From: Theocolax elegans
Taxonomy: Eukaryota > Arthropoda > Insecta > Hymenoptera > Cerocephalidae
NCBI GenBank assembly: GCA_026168455.1
Contig: CM047427.1
Location: 62,438,162-62,502,161, forward strand
Direction: 5' to 3'
DNA length: 64,000 nt
The position numbers and the translations under genes are program-made. Under the pieces are notes generated by a model. That model saw only the letters and a list, made by a program, of their open reading frames with translations. It made no database searches and was not told where the DNA came from. Below, one piece after another: positions 12,211-26,104 of the stretch. Numbering within the stretch: position 1 is the first letter of the stretch; each line of letters begins with the position of its first letter.

Positions 12211-14305
12211 AAGAGCGTTAGATTTAAATAGAAATTGATTGAACGCATTAAAAAATTTTATGTACTTATTTATAAATTTTTACATAAATTATGCACACTT
12301 TATGCATAAATCATATAAATGCTTATTTCTCAATAAAACATGCCTAATTTAGATGTTACAAATTATATGCAATTTATACATAATCTTTACATATTTTTTA
12401 GATGAAAAAGAAGTACATTATTGGATTTATTAAACATATTATCCATTTGTAGCAAACTTGAAATACAAATGATATAATATGTCTTTATACACAACTGTAA
12501 GTCAAAACCTAAAAGATACATTTAAAAAAGTTTGCAGTAGCGAGACGAATGGATCTGGATAATCCATCTTTGTTGACTAGATAAGTAATACTTCGATATA
12601 TTTTTGTAATATTTTTAAGTATTGTATAGATTTTATATAAGATTTAATTTATTATTTTAAGATTTAAGTATTAAAATAAATAATCACATTGAAATGCAAG
12701 TCAAATTACTAAAATTTACATGTAAAACTCTGAAAATGATATAAAATTAAATATTTATACATATCTGAAAAATATTTGGACGTGGTATATAAATAACTAT
12801 TGGAAATACCATCCATTGTTAATTAAAAAAAATTAACATTAACAAAACTTATGGGAGAATGTACAGTTACTTCTTCATTGAGTCATTTAAATGATTAATA
12901 TAAATAAAAAATTAATTAATTAAGAACATGTATATTATTGTTTGCCAAAGCATTATACAGTATATTATTTTTTATTGAATAGCTGCATACGTATACATAC
13001 ATTGTTGTTTTTAAATTTGTAACGAAAAATAAAATATTTTCCTATCCATACGTATATCGTGGATTTTTTGACGCGAACATCATTTCGAGTATTACTCTCA
13101 CTTAATATCGAAGACACTATCAAATATTCCAACAGTCTGAAAACCGTGATTGGGAATTATAGATATTCACGACAAAATAATATAAGTGTAATGTGAAAAC
13201 GTACGAATTGTGAGCAAAAGATTTAGATGAAAAAGTGATTTTATAAATCCTAATTTAAAGAAAGATTTATGTATTAAGACTTTTAAATGGTTTTTCTTAA
13301 AGTATAATGTGTTTTTTTTAGAAAATAATGATTACAATTATACTGATCGAAGAACAAGCGTGATGTATGAAAAATTTCATATAATTTATACATTTATTTT
13401 GGATATAGTATATGACAATATTACTATAAACAATTTTATATAGATTATGTTTTTAAACAAATTATATTATTCGGAATAGCAGCTATTAAACTTCAAAATG
13501 ATGTTAAATTAATGAATCTGTTGTTTTAGTTTCTCATCATTGCAGTTAGCTATTTGTCTTTTCACAACTATAGAAACCAGTTATATATTTCAAACTAATT
13601 TCCAACCTGATGATATAACCGCTATGTAGTTCACAATATGATTATCTTATTCAATATTATGTTCCAACATGTTTATATTTTAAAGTATAATTAAAGTAAT
13701 ATATCAAATAAATAATGTAATAAAGCATTTATGAAAATAAAAATCTGTCACGCGCCTTTTGATTTATTTTCTATGATATGCAAGTTCTTTTGTGTTTTAT
13801 TAATAATGGTCCCTTTCCCTCTCATTTCTTCAACTTCAAATTGTACGGTTTTGAAGAGATGTTCTTTTGAGCGGTAAAATTTATTTATTTAAACCAAACA
13901 CATGCTGAAATCAATCAGTAGCAGATTAGTAAACCTATATAGAAACTATTAAAAACGATATAAGCCGGTTAAAAATAATAATAATTAATGTTGGGTATTA
14001 TATTCTACGTAACTCATAAATAAAACTGATTAAATCTAAATAATACCGATTATTTTTTCTAACCCGTCTAAATCGTCTTTAATCGATTAATCAGACACTT
14101 TCACGGGATACATATATTTACCTATATACTTATAATAATTAGTATGAATTTAACTAATAATTGAATTTATCTAATTGTTTTTTAAATACTGATTTCTACA
14201 TTCGTAGAATTTACTTAGTTTTACAAATATTATAAGAATAATGAAATTATGCGATAACAAAATGCTACGAAATTTCTATTATTTTAATTCTCACATTGTA
14301 TTGAA
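12211..14305. other. AT-rich intergenic DNA
   Basis: About 2.1 kb of AT-rich sequence between the foldback element and the 3' end of the nucleotidase gene. No open frame, RNA gene or repeat could be supported. Confidence 0.5.
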
Positions 14306-17300
14306 TTAAATAAAAACCATTCTTGATTCGATTTTCACATCGACTACTTTGATTTTTTTAATATACTCCGTCATTAATGTAACGTCACGCAATGTTCCTA
14401 CAACGTGTTTTCCATGTTTCTTGAATATAATTTCGAAATCTTCAGTAACCAAAAAACTTGGCACTACTATGCTATACCACTTATTCAAGTTTAAACTTTG
14501 GTAACTCTCGTTTTTACAATGAAAACACCTGAAAAATATGTACGTTTTTTAATAAAAATATTTAATTGATTAAATTGTAATTAAAATTTAGAAATTGAAG
14601 TACACACCTGACTTTGGCATCGACGACTTTTGAGTGAATGTTCGTGAGATTATAGGTGACTCTCAATCCAGACCAAAGTAAAAGTTTAGGATTTACAAAA
14701 CTTGTATTACTTATACTGGTTGCCACATTTTCTTCCAAAACCTTGAATTGTTTATTATTTATTTACTAAAGTTATATTTTATCCTATTTATATATAACAT
14801 TACATGGATTGTAAATTTTGCTTTATGATAAGCTAAAATTAGTTTAATATAGTTTAGTTTTTAGATATTCAGATAACTAAAATTAACCAAAAGTCCCTTT
14901 TTTCTATTTTGCGCAGAAAATATACAGATCTATTAAAAAACAAAGTCCAGGAGTCCTCAAATTGCACGGAAAATATATAATTTGATGAAAATTTATTTAT
15001 TCAAATTTGAATAAGCTTAACTAACAAATTCGGTAGGTTAGAACTAAACAATTGGGTTAATCAAATGCATAGATAACCGCAATCACCCGGGTAGTACCTA
15101 TATACACACAAAGGAAATAAACAACCAGAGAATACTGAAATATGATGAACTCCTTTATTATCAAATGTACGTATTAATTTGATGTTATTTTGATAAAATT
15201 TAATACGTTTATCGTATTCCCGAAACTGCGAATATTCGATACTATATACTAATTGTGCAATCCTCGTTAAACTCCCTTCTTACGATTGTAATGTACGTTG
15301 TTTCAAGTCGTTGTTGGTACTAAAACCATGTCATACATTTCTAAATACGACAATCCAAATAAAAGCTCTACATAGTTCAACACAATCGTTCATTGCCGAG
15401 TTGAGATTTTCGCGTTTTCAACTGCGGAACTTGATACGTTTGGTATAGGACTCCGAAAGATTAACGTTTTAGATAATCATGTACACGTTATATATTTTTC
15501 AAGGGGTTTAATCTGCGTTTAATGTGAACTCTTGTTTATTTAATTTGATAATGAAATATTGCAGTCTATTTTTATGCGATTTCGAATGTTCTTTGTGAAT
15601 TCTTTTATAAATATACCTGTAGTAAATCATCGCCTTGTAGTTCAATCAAATCCCACGTATTATTATAGGGCAACGTCATGTAGATATCTTCAAATAATAT
15701 GCGACCTTTCGGAATGCTGTTCGTCACACTGTTTGCGGATATCAAACTAATTGTCGCTCGATCGGAATACTGCAAAATATAATTAAAATCTTTGAAAATT
15801 ATAAATATGTGAGTTAATCGGCAATAATAGGGATTACAATTAACTTAAAATACTTTATTACATTTTCAATTATATGATTTTTTTTTAATAAATTTGCTTC
15901 TATATTGTTATGTAATTTATAATTTTTAAATTTCTTTACAATAAAAAAATGTTAATTAAGTATATAATTAATAACAAAATAAATAAGTTAAATTACGTGG
16001 TCCACCATAGCATTGGTTATCAAATTAATTAAAGTGCATTCGCCCGATGAGCAGGAGCCGTTCAAGAAACTTCGAGTTTCTCCTAAATATTGTTTGCCGA
16101 TTTTGTCAACACCAGCCTTCCAAGGCTGTAATTCTTGAATGATCTCTGCATCTACATTAACATGACATTTTAAATAATTTAATATAATTCTGTTTTTGAA
16201 TGTGAACGATCAAAAGTTTCTTTCATGGTATCATTATTACTTGCGTTTAGTATTTATAGTTTAGTTACTACTATAAATTTATCGAAGCGATTACAAATTT
16301 TTTGAGCATTTTAATGAAATTGACATGCCAAGGAATTGGAAATAAAAATTTTAATTAGTTTAAAATAATTACACATTCGGCATTCGAACTTATGCATATG
16401 ATAAAAATATGCAAAAAATATTATTACTATTTTATATACATCATAAAAATTTTATATACATCATATTATTACTATTTTATATACATCATAAAAATATGTA
16501 AAAAATTCATATCGTTGGTTTGATTTTATTACTCGGTGGTTTTTTTAATATTGATTGTTAGAATTTTATGGATTTTCTGGAATCAAATAGACTTTTTTTA
16601 ATGATTTGATTTTTTTTATTTGACTCGTAATTTTTAAATACGTATCATATCTTAATTTTTTATAAATTTTTTAAAGCTAAGTACCACGAAACGCGCAGTA
16701 AATTATGTCAAAAGCAGGAATCGCGTTCGGGCTCACGATTTATTTTTGTTTATTATCTTCAAAGAAAATACCTTTTCTATGTATTCGAAACATCACAACA
16801 TAAAGATAACCAACGAATTTGATAAAATAGTATTTTTAAATGATTTCTATAGAATTGTAATTAAATCAAAACTTACCTTCTTTTAAATTATGGTCCAAAT
16901 AAATTGGATTGCCTTTCCAAAACGATACTTCGCCGAACTCATTGAAAACGACTCTTAAGTCACCGATATACCTAATATAAATAAATTAAATTTTAACTAA
17001 TTGTTATAAATGCAGTTGGAACTAGTTAAGTTACACATTTGAAAATGCATACTTGGTATAAGCACTCGAATGAACTATCAAAACTGTTCGGTTATTTTCA
17101 GTCTGTTGAACGACGATCGGGTAATTTCCATACACTCGTTCGTCCGATGGTGGTTTACCTAAATGTTGAAATAAATTATAAAAACACTTGTAAATAAATA
17201 AATAATGTTAAAAGAAATATTATTATGATCATACCATTGTATAGAAGAATATGAGAATGACCACCGACAATAACATCAATATCAGGAGAATTTTGAGCTA

Positions 17301-18696
17301 ATATTTTATCGTGTTCAATGCCGCAGTGACTCAAAACCAAAATAATATTTGTACCATTGGCTTTTAATTTTTTAGCTTCCAGATTCACTGTAGCGATCTC
17401 ATCTAAAAATTTGAGTTTACCGGTGTCTGATGATATTTTCTGAAATAATTAATCGTCATATTTTTAAATATTATCAATTCCAAGCAGAATCGAAAATTAC
17501 ACACGAAAAAAGTGTTTGAGTAAATTTAACTAAACTTTCACGAGTTACTGAAAGTTTAATTAAATTTATTGAAATTTTTCTCTCCGCGTTAACTGTTAAC
17601 TGCGTGAAATTATTGATCTTACATTTGTATTGTTGTAAATGACTCCAATAACTCCGATGCTTTTACCATCCTTTTGTATTATTGTACTGTTCGTGTAAAT
17701 ATTCTGTAATTTAACATTAATAGTAGAGTATAAAACCGAATATTTTTCGAATATGCGCACAAATGTACAAGTATGGTGGGTTAGTATACCTTCATCAAAG
17801 GCTCTTCGCTTATATCAATGTTCGTCACAACAGTAGGAGGTTTAAGTTCCTTAACGAAAGATACTAAACCTGATATTTCATCATCGAAATCATGATTTCC
17901 AATTGTCTGCAAGATAGTATTACCAATATAAATAATATGTTGATTGATACCAAAATAGGATATCCAAGGGTCTTAAATCTACGTCCAGATCAAAATCAAT
18001 AAAAATGTTTATACATACACGCTCATGCTCGAATCAATTTATTATTCATTTAATATAACTTATATAAGTATGCGTAAATATTTTAAATAGTAATTATACT
18101 GCAAATATTGAAATTGCAATAATTTACGTTTCAATAATGAATAATAATTAACTTACTATTACATCAAGTTCCAGTTTGTTTAGAAAGTATGCAGTAATGT
18201 TACCACGGTAAATATCGTAATACAAAGTCCCTTGAAAATTATCCCCTGCATTCAAAAATATCGGATTCGTTCGAATTTGTTTAAGTTTTCGAGTGAGATA
18301 TGCGACCCTTGCGATACCACCTACGCAATTTTCGGCTTTGTAACAAAGCCCACCGGATGACGACACTGGAATGTATCTACAATATACAATTTTGTTAAAA
18401 AGTTATTGTAGATTGCTTCGATTTATATTTAATTAAATTAGTAAACTTTATATTAATATCTCATTGTCACGTAAATGAATTTAATCAATTAATTTGAAGT
18501 AATTGTTAACAAATATTTTATCACGTGAAAACATGTAAATCTCACAATTAAAAAGAAAAATTTTTAAACACAAATGTACTTGCCTTGCATGAAAATCACT
18601 AAAATGAATAATGGAAAGTTCGAACAGTTTTCCACTCTCACCGATTGTCATTAAAAGACAAGCTGTGAAAATAATTAAACCCAATGTACTTTTCAT
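14306..18696 (-). CDS. Secreted 5'-nucleotidase / apyrase-like enzyme (11 exons)
   Basis: The family hydrolyses extracellular nucleotides with a two-metal calcineurin-like domain. Exons: 18696-18584, 18376-18157, 17906-17790, 17703-17623, 17439-17235, 17158-17053, 16971-16877, 16151-15997, 15769-15617, 14741-14608, 14528-14306. They sum to 1602 bases, 533 residues. I chose the internal ATG at 18696 because it is followed directly by a signal-peptide-like hydrophobic stretch. Metal-binding motifs are in order: HFSDFHAR, NAGDNFQGT, TIGNHDFDDE, LSHCGIEHD and VGGHSHILL. The C-terminal substrate-binding domain is present but ends at VKIESRMVFI, about where CD73-type enzymes begin their GPI-anchor tail. 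The product is therefore probably secreted, as in insect salivary or venom apyrases. The first intron has a GC donor. ATPase against AMPase preference cannot be told from sequence. Confidence 0.9.
18578..18583 (-). other. GC splice donor of nucleotidase intron 1
   Basis: The minus strand reads GCAAG|GCAAGT. Joining here to the acceptor TTGTAG|ATAC at 18376 gives a continuous frame through HFSDFHARYIPVSS. No GT within the exon end keeps the frame. GC-AG introns are a known minor class. Confidence 0.7.
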
Positions 18697-19572
18697 TGTT
18701 ATCAACGTATTACCGCGAAATCCGAGGCAAACAATACACTGTGTATACTCAATTTGAGACAAAACTACAGGCACTCCTAAGTTTTAGTGCAGATTAAAAA
18801 AAAAATTAATTATCTTATTAGAATATCTGCTGGACAGATTAGACTTTATAATCTTTTAAACGTATATAGCTAATCGGCAATTTTTCTTAATCGCCGTTAT
18901 CTCGTTCACGAGGCGTATATAGAGACAGCTGTCGAATTACTGTAAACATTTACTCGAAATCGCAAAGTCAGGCTAATCGATCGCTGTATTTAATAATTAT
19001 CACAAATTTATTTTTAGAATTTGAGTAACTTTGCGATCTTTTTCAATATGATTTTTTTCCGATTATAAGATAATTTTTTTAAAATTTTCTTATGTTAAGT
19101 ATATCTTATTAATGTTATTTTAATTTTTTTTGTAAATAAAACAATGCCAGTTTAATAATATTGTATATATTTAAAAGTGAAATGTGCATCTTAAGAACTA
19201 AAGTAAATACAATAAAACAGTACCCTTAAATATGGACATCCCGTTTAATTAGTTGATACTATTTTTTATATTTTTGATTTGATCAAGAATTAATGCAAAT
19301 TACAGATTATGATTACCCACTAAAATTACACTCAAACACTAAAAAATACAGTATTCTGAGAGAAACACTTTTATTTCTCTATATATTACATGTCAAACAT
19401 ATTTTATATGATAACCATTATTACTAATTTCTATTTTTATTATTAAAAATGTTCTGAATAACAATACATATAAATAATCATGAGTAATCATACATGAACA
19501 ATATTTATTAATCTTTATTTCTGCGATTGATTAATTGTAAATTATGAAGTTTAAAAAAAACTTTATAGAGGA
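18697..19572. other. Intergenic DNA
   Basis: AT-rich sequence between the nucleotidase 5' end and the 3' end of the RRM gene. It should hold the nucleotidase promoter and the RRM-gene 3'-UTR. Nothing specific is visible. Confidence 0.5.
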
Positions 19573-22156
19573 TTATTTTTGTTTATTTGCTAATTGAACC
19601 TGCAATTTTCTGCCATTTATTTCATGGCAAGTGGTACTATTTAATACCTTAGTTACTTCTGATTTTTTTTCAAAGTTAATAAATGCCCATTTTGCGGTAT
19701 CCGGTCTATAAATAGAAGTAATATTTCCATATCTAAAAATAATTTATATTTATAAAATATTAGTTTTTTCTACATCCAAACTACATCCAAGATAGTATAT
19801 ATATTTATTGTAACATTTATATTTCACTTACTTTTTAAAATTTCGCTTCAACATAGCTGTTGTGATGGTCTCTATTAGGTTTCCCACCCAAATAGATTTT
19901 TCATTAAATCCATTACTATTTGCAATAATTGTTTTAGCTGCTGTTTTCTTTTTCGCATCTGTTGTAGTTTTCGTTGAACTACTTTTAATTTATAATAAAT
20001 ACATGTATATTAGAAGATTATAAAATATTATTGAGTAAAAAATAAATATATTAAATATTAATCTACACAAGTGACATTTATCATATAGCCAACTATTGTT
20101 TGACAATAATTATAATGTAATTCATTTAGACTGTATTTTGAAGAATTCTATTTTCTTTATTTTATATAATATATATCAATAGTAAATACCTTGTGATTAA
20201 AGGCTTTGATGTAATATGATTTAATTTTGCCTTTTCTGGCGTGTAATTTAATATTCTATTTAAAATTTTAACACTATCTTGCTCTTCATCTTCATCTGAT
20301 GAAAATACAAAGTCATTATAATCAGTATTAAAAGTATCAAAATCATTTTTTAATTTTGAACTGTCTGAATTAGAAATATTTTCTATTAAGTAATTTATAA
20401 CTTCCTATGTAAAACAGTAATAGTAAGTTTATAATATTTTCTAAATAGTTTTTCTTATATTAAAATATTTAATATATTATTATTACTGTTATAGAAGCAT
20501 GTATTTGTAAAGCATTTATGACAGCAGTTTCACTGAAACCCATGCTGACTAAGTGTTCAATTTTTGCATGCATTAACTCTCTTTGAGCATGAGCATTTGC
20601 TGGACATAGGTTGACAGCCACATTTAAGTATATTTCAGCTTGTTGAAATTTCTGCAACATGAAAATTTAAAATTGTATTTCTGCAATTGTACTTATAAAA
20701 CTAATATATAGGTTCTAATTTTGTTTCTTACTTTTAATGCTATTAAAGCTTGTCCAGCCCTTAAATTTGCAATGAACAGATGATGTTCATTAGTACTTCT
20801 TTGAATAACATATTGAGCATCTGTTAATGCTCTAAAATAAATTAAAATGAGTTTATTATTATATATAAATAATTACTTTTGTTAAAATGTAATTAATTAT
20901 ACTTACAATGTAGGTTTATTTGATATCAAATTGCAATAGCAACGATTCAAATAATGACGATGATCAGAAGGATTCTTACAAACACTTTCTGCTAAATATT
21001 CTAGTCCTAATGTATAATTATTGTCAAGGATTAATTGAATAGCTTCTTCACCAAGCTTTTCACTAGAGAAGTTCTTATATTTACTTTTGTTATGCATAGT
21101 TTTACGCCTTCTCTAAAAATATTTTATAACTTATTAAAATATCTATCCAAAAGTAATAATAATTTATGAGCATTTACTTACATAATTAATAACAAATTCT
21201 TCTTCATTTTCTATTTCTACACATTTGGCTTGTTCTACATCTTTTAAAGAAGTTGTATCCAAAATTTGAGTTGTATTAAAATTTTCTTCGATGTTGTCAC
21301 AATCGCTTAAAAATTCCACATCATCACTATCACATATTATGTCAGAGTCATTATTTACTATTTTATTATCACTGTGTTTCATATCAACTTTATTTATTAG
21401 ATTTCTATGTTTTTTTGCAGGCATTTTATCGCTATTCTCTGATAAATCTCTGGAACTATTTGATGTATCCCGTTTAATACTTTTCTTTTCTTTTTGTTTT
21501 TGTTTCTTGAGTTTTTTTTTCACACTTTGGTCAACAGTGTTTTTTTTTATATTTTTTGTTTTTAATGTAGAGGTATAATCAATGCCTGGTTCAGTGAATT
21601 TGAAATCATTCATTTCTATATTCATTTCATTAGTTACAAGTAATTTAGTAGTAAGATTCTCTTTTTTTTTACAGTTCTCTTTTTCATTTCCATTTATAGA
21701 TTTTATTTCTTTCTTTTTAACTGGAAGAGTCTTTAACTCAGACTCTTCACAGTTAGTATTACCAATGTTAGTATTACTAAAATGACCAAATGCTATTTTT
21801 TGATTAGATTTTATAATCTTAGTCTTATTTTCAAAACTTCTTAAAGTGGCGAATCCTTTAACTGGTGAATATACCTTTATTCGACCCCAAATTTCATTAA
21901 CATTTTTAATGTCCTTTGTTGATAAATGGGAATACTCTTTTCGATAATTTTCAAGTTCAAGATAATTACTAATAATGATATCATTTTTAAAATGACTATT
22001 ATTAAATATAGAAATAAAATAATATTTTCTATCAAATCCTACATTTTCATATGTTGAGTCCTCACTCGATGAGTCAGTATAATCTGAGAGATTTAAATAA
22101 AAATGTTTGCAAGTACATTTGGTCACATCATTGTCACTATGAGTATCGTCATCCAT
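19573..22156 (-). CDS. TPR / UBA-like / RRM protein of unknown role (7 exons)
   Basis: Exons on the minus strand: 22156-21182, 21112-20907, 20831-20732, 20651-20487, 20404-20190, 19981-19832, 19732-19573. They total 1971 bases, 656 residues, with phases that agree at every junction. The first exon (325 codons) is acidic near its start and then lysine-rich and disordered. Next come helical repeats resembling TPRs (EEAIQLILDNNYTLGLEYL, ANLRAGQALIALK, AEIYLNVAVNLCPAN). A UBA-like segment, HLVSMGFSETAVINALQIH, follows, then an acidic linker. The C-terminus is a single RRM: SIWVGNLIETITTAM as RNP2 and TAKWAFINFEKKSE as RNP1-like. The TPR plus RRM order recalls animal TTC31-like proteins, but I am not sure enough to give a symbol. 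A role with RNA or protein complexes is inference. Confidence 0.8.
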
Positions 22157-22823
22157 CTTGACTATTTCCTATAACATTGTAAAAAACATATTAAAATAAT
22201 TATAATACACCATTATACAATCTACCAATGTTAACTTATTTTATTACTGTATTTGATACTAAATTTAAAAAAAAAATTGTTTTTTTCAAATACAAATGAC
22301 TTTTTTAACATAATGTATGCTAAATGTGTACATATGCCTATATGAGTAGTATATACCGTGTTTACCAAATGTTGTTAATTCTTTGGAAATTGTATTTTAC
22401 TAATAAATCAACTTTTTAATCCTCAGTATAATTGTTTACTTATTGAATTATAATTTAATCACGAAAAATGTATTCCGATATGGCGATAATCTACCGCAAT
22501 GTTTGTAAATAAAACAGTCGGTGGAACAAATCAGGGAACTGGATGTGATGTCAACGAAGATAGACCTACTATTTTCGTTGGTGATGTTTTCTTAGCTTTA
22601 TAACATACTTATATATAGTTCACTTATTAAGTAAGAGACGTACATAATTAGGATTTTATTGGAAAAACAATTGCGTAATATTATATTTACGTATTACACG
22701 AACTTATAATTATAACATACACAACATAAAATAATATTATAGTATTATAATTATAATGTTATTTTTTTTGCGAGTTGGATGAGAACAAGACTGACGCAAC
22801 GTCGCAATTTTTAACAAATATAA

Positions 22824-23214
22824 TTGAACGATCAAACGAACTTACCTGCAATTGATGTTCGATCGCACAATTATATTTCGTTCGCCTCGTTTTCAAGATT
22901 ACAAATGTAGTTTGCCCCACCCTTTGAAAATAACAACGTTTTAGAGTATATTAAACAATTTTTAAAATGCTGCGCATGCGCCGGCGCCGCATCTACACTG
23001 CTTTCACCCTGCTTCTTCATCTTTTAGAGACATGTATTTTAAATTATTTATTTATAGAGAAAATGAAATATATATATATATTTTGGAAGGGAATGTAATC
23101 TCTTCGAACGAGGCTCCTCATATAATTGCGATCGAACATCACTTAGAGGTAAGTTCGTTTTAATCGTTCAATTATATTTCGTTCGCTTCGTTTTCAAGAT
23201 TACAAGTGTAGTTG
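22824..23214. promoter_or_regulatory. Inverted/direct repeat with opposing splice donors; possible bidirectional promoter
   Basis: A ~42-base segment at 22824-22865 recurs inverted at 23128-23171. Each copy holds a strong donor pointing outward: minus strand GCAG|GTAAGT (exon edge 22846) and plus strand AGAG|GTAAGT (exon edge 23148). A ~45-base block (22869-22914) recurs directly at 23170-23214. The minus-strand donor is well placed to end a non-coding first exon of the RRM gene. The plus-strand one has no gene to its right in this window. Promoter activity is inferred. Confidence 0.45.
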
Positions 23215-23493
23215 TTTAGAGATTACAATTTACAATACAATAATTTATAATTCTTATACAAAATTTTCTTTATTAATTACTTTAATAAATTACAAGTGTG
23301 TATTACAAAACATACATTATTTTAACAAAATCTTTAAACATTAATCTAATTTTTATAAATAAACCATAATTTTATTTTTATTTAATGACTATTATAAGTC
23401 CTGTTATTTAGTGTTTAAAATTACTGACGCGAAGCTTTGATTATTATCATTTTTAATCGGTTTTTACCTATGAAAGGTAATACAAATTTTTGA

Positions 23494-24670
23494 ATAATTA
23501 TAGTCCATCGAGCCATTTACTTTTTAAATTAACCGCATGTCTCACTTTTACGTAATACTGACTTAATTCATTATCATTATCAAAAGATGAAACATAAGAC
23601 GAATATAAAAAATTGTTCCTCAATTTCGCCCATTGCCAAATATTATTTGCTAAATTACTATATTCTACATAATTTGTACCTCCCATCTTATTAAAATGTA
23701 AGATATGGCAGTAACATTATCTATTCGAAGTAAAATTTGGCTATTCTGAATACCTTCTGCTAATTTCTGTAGTGCCAATTTAACTGCTAACAGTTCCCTA
23801 AAGTTTATAGAGTACATCTTTTTATTTTCGTTCCAAAAACCAAATATACTATTTTTATTATCAGTTGCATCCCAACCAGTATCAGAGGCATCTGTGTAAA
23901 TTTCTAATGCAAATTCCCTTAATAGGATTAATTGATGATATTAAAGATTTTTGCTACCATTCTAAATCCTCATTAATACATTTAGGTATATTAATTTTTG
24001 CTTCATAATTATCATTATTTCCTTTTAATGCAAATAATTTTATTCTTTCCAAATTTTTAGTATATAACATGCCATATTCTACAGTAACACAAATTACACA
24101 AACAGCAATAAGCGAACCAATTAGATTAGCAAATTCTCTTATTTTACAAACATGTTTTGAAAGGAACGTATTTACCAGTTTAATCAATCATAATCTCTTT
24201 TCCTTAGGAATTTCAATTACATAATCAATGCAATTTATGATAAACCCTAAAAATTTACATTTTACAGATGGTTTCAACTTATACTTTTCTGCCAATTTAT
24301 TAAAAAACCTAAACTAGATAGCAATTGAATTGTTTCCGCTACATTTTCTTCACACAACTCAAACGTGTTCCCTAAACATAATATAACTGAAAAATAACCT
24401 CTGCTTCGAATATTTTAAACCACCGGTTTTAAAATATTTGTAAATACATAAGGTGCAGATGACAACCCCTTTTGCAGACAAGTAAATTGAAATAATTCTC
24501 CCAAATATTCAAATCTTAAAAATTTTCTACTTTCTTTGTTAATAGGTACTTATAGATAATATGCATCTTGCAAATCAATGTTGCCCATATAATTCCCAGG
24601 AAAAACTACATTTATAGCAATTTTAATATTCTCCATTTTGAAATGATTAGTGCATATGTACTTGTTTACA
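23494..24670 (-). pseudogene. DIRS-like retrotransposon RT/RNase H remnant
   Basis: Read leftward, fragments match the order of a tyrosine-recombinase retroelement polymerase. An RT piece contains IDLQDAYYL, then KFLRFEYLGELFQF and LSSAPYVFTN (about 24640-24430). RT-connection text follows (CKFLGFIINCIDYVIEIPKEKR, split by breaks), then VYGMLYTKNLERIK-like text in 24187-23954. The RNase H end is NIWQWAKLRNNFLYSSYVSS in 23686-23498. Stops and frameshifts separate the pieces. It resembles, but is not a recent copy of, the plus-strand element at 28140-30548. Confidence 0.65.
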
Positions 24671-24739
24671 TTCTTAAGATTTAAAATTATTAGTTAACTA
24701 TATCGTTTATCTAATATTATTTATTAGTAGTCAAGTTAT

Positions 24740-25412
24740 GATAAAGATGCGACATGTGTCGAGATCATACTTGGAGCACATCGTGATGGGCATCGAGCTC
24801 CTCTTGAATGGCTCTTTTCCAATTATCTGCCTTGGGATGACTCATGGCTGCCTGGAAGTTTTTTGGTTCATCCGTTTCAGCCAAATAACAAGCATATCTG
24901 GATGGTGGTCGGATACTTTTCCGGTCTCGAAGTTGACGAGTCTGAGACTCCCCTGAATTCTGCCATGATAAAGTTGCCGTAACGCCGGACGGTTCACATT
25001 CTTCCTGACTGTCATTGCCCTCGATCAATGTTGCTTCATTTGGTTCATCCAAAGCATGACAAATAACTCATCATTTTGACTGCATGAGTTTTCATATCCG
25101 TCCTTGGTTTTGCCGTCGTTAAAAACATGCTGTTCAGCCTCGTCGATTGGAGATCTGACGATAATAGATAGAAGATCCCACTCGATCTCGGATCTTTGTT
25201 TCGCATTGTCACTAAAGAAAACATCTCGTGAAGTTAGTAGGTATCTTCTTACCGACTGGATCATAGATTCTGTAGTTACTCGATTCATTTTGATATCCAA
25301 CAAAAATACCACGCTTGGCTTTCGGATCCAACTTGCTCCTGTGGATTTTCGGCACGTGGACGAATACTTCGCTTCCAAATACTTTGAGGTGGCTGTACTG
25401 TTTGGAGTATTT
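24740..25412 (-). pseudogene. Copia-type integrase/RT remnant
   Basis: On the minus strand the text VFVHVPKIHRSKLDPKAKRG, a GY-type motif and RRYLLTSRDVFF fits the integrase C-terminal region of Copia elements. Downstream, PPSRYACYLAETDEPKNFQA and WKRAIQEELDA match the linker that leads into a Copia RT. Frame changes and truncation at both ends show it is dead. It abuts LINE sequence at about 25412. Confidence 0.7.
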
Positions 25413-26100
25413 TTACAAGGTGATCGATTTAACGTATATACCGCTGTACAGACTGCCTCTTTTCCAGCATGCCTTCCTATTGCTTTCCCATTTACCTACT
25501 TTACCACTATTTTCCTGTTTATCTATTTCGTATATGCATTCTTTTATTATTATTTTATTAGAATTTTTTGCTTTTTCCTCATATGTAGCTGCCCTTTTTA
25601 TTGCTTTTAAGCTTGTCGGTATCTGTTTAGTTTCCTCTATCACTAAATAATCAGCTGTAGTTCTATTCAAACCTAATACCCATTTTAAATATTTTCTCTG
25701 CACCACGTCTAATTCTGTTTGTTTTTCCCAGCCCCATATTTCAGATCCATATGATCCTACTCTACTAAGGCCGAAAATATTTTTAGTCTCCTATTATAAG
25801 AATTTTTGAATAATTGTTCTCCTATGCTCCATGTATTTCTCATTACTATTTTCGTTTTTCTTTTTAACTCCCTAATATGGCTATTATTTCCTCCATTCTT
25901 TTGTAATATATAACCTATATATTTTATTTCTTTAACTTCTTCTATAGTTTTACTTCCCCATTTCCAATTTCTCAGTTTTTTCATACCCTTTCCTTTTTCA
26001 AATACAATTATTTTAGATTTCTCCGGATTTAACTCTAGCTCTTTCTTTTTTAAATATAATATTTTTTTTAAACTCAATTTATTCCTCTGTGCCTGAAACT
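25413..26100 (-). pseudogene. Non-LTR retrotransposon (LINE) 3' RT remnant
   Basis: Two minus-strand open pieces (26077-25757 and 25706-25413) read like the region after the LINE RT active site: LNPEKSKIIVFEKG, IKYIGYILQKNGG, then WGWEKQTELD-type text and RKYLKWVLGLNRTT. This pattern is common in insect LINEs. The pieces are in different frames and lack the catalytic YxDD region, so this is a degraded fragment. Confidence 0.7.
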
Positions 26101-26104
26101 GCGT

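Noticed and set aside
21291..21785. Plus-strand frames opposite the first exon of the TPR/RRM gene
   Set aside because: Hydrophobic-looking text (F, L, S) is the antisense of lysine/asparagine-rich coding sequence.
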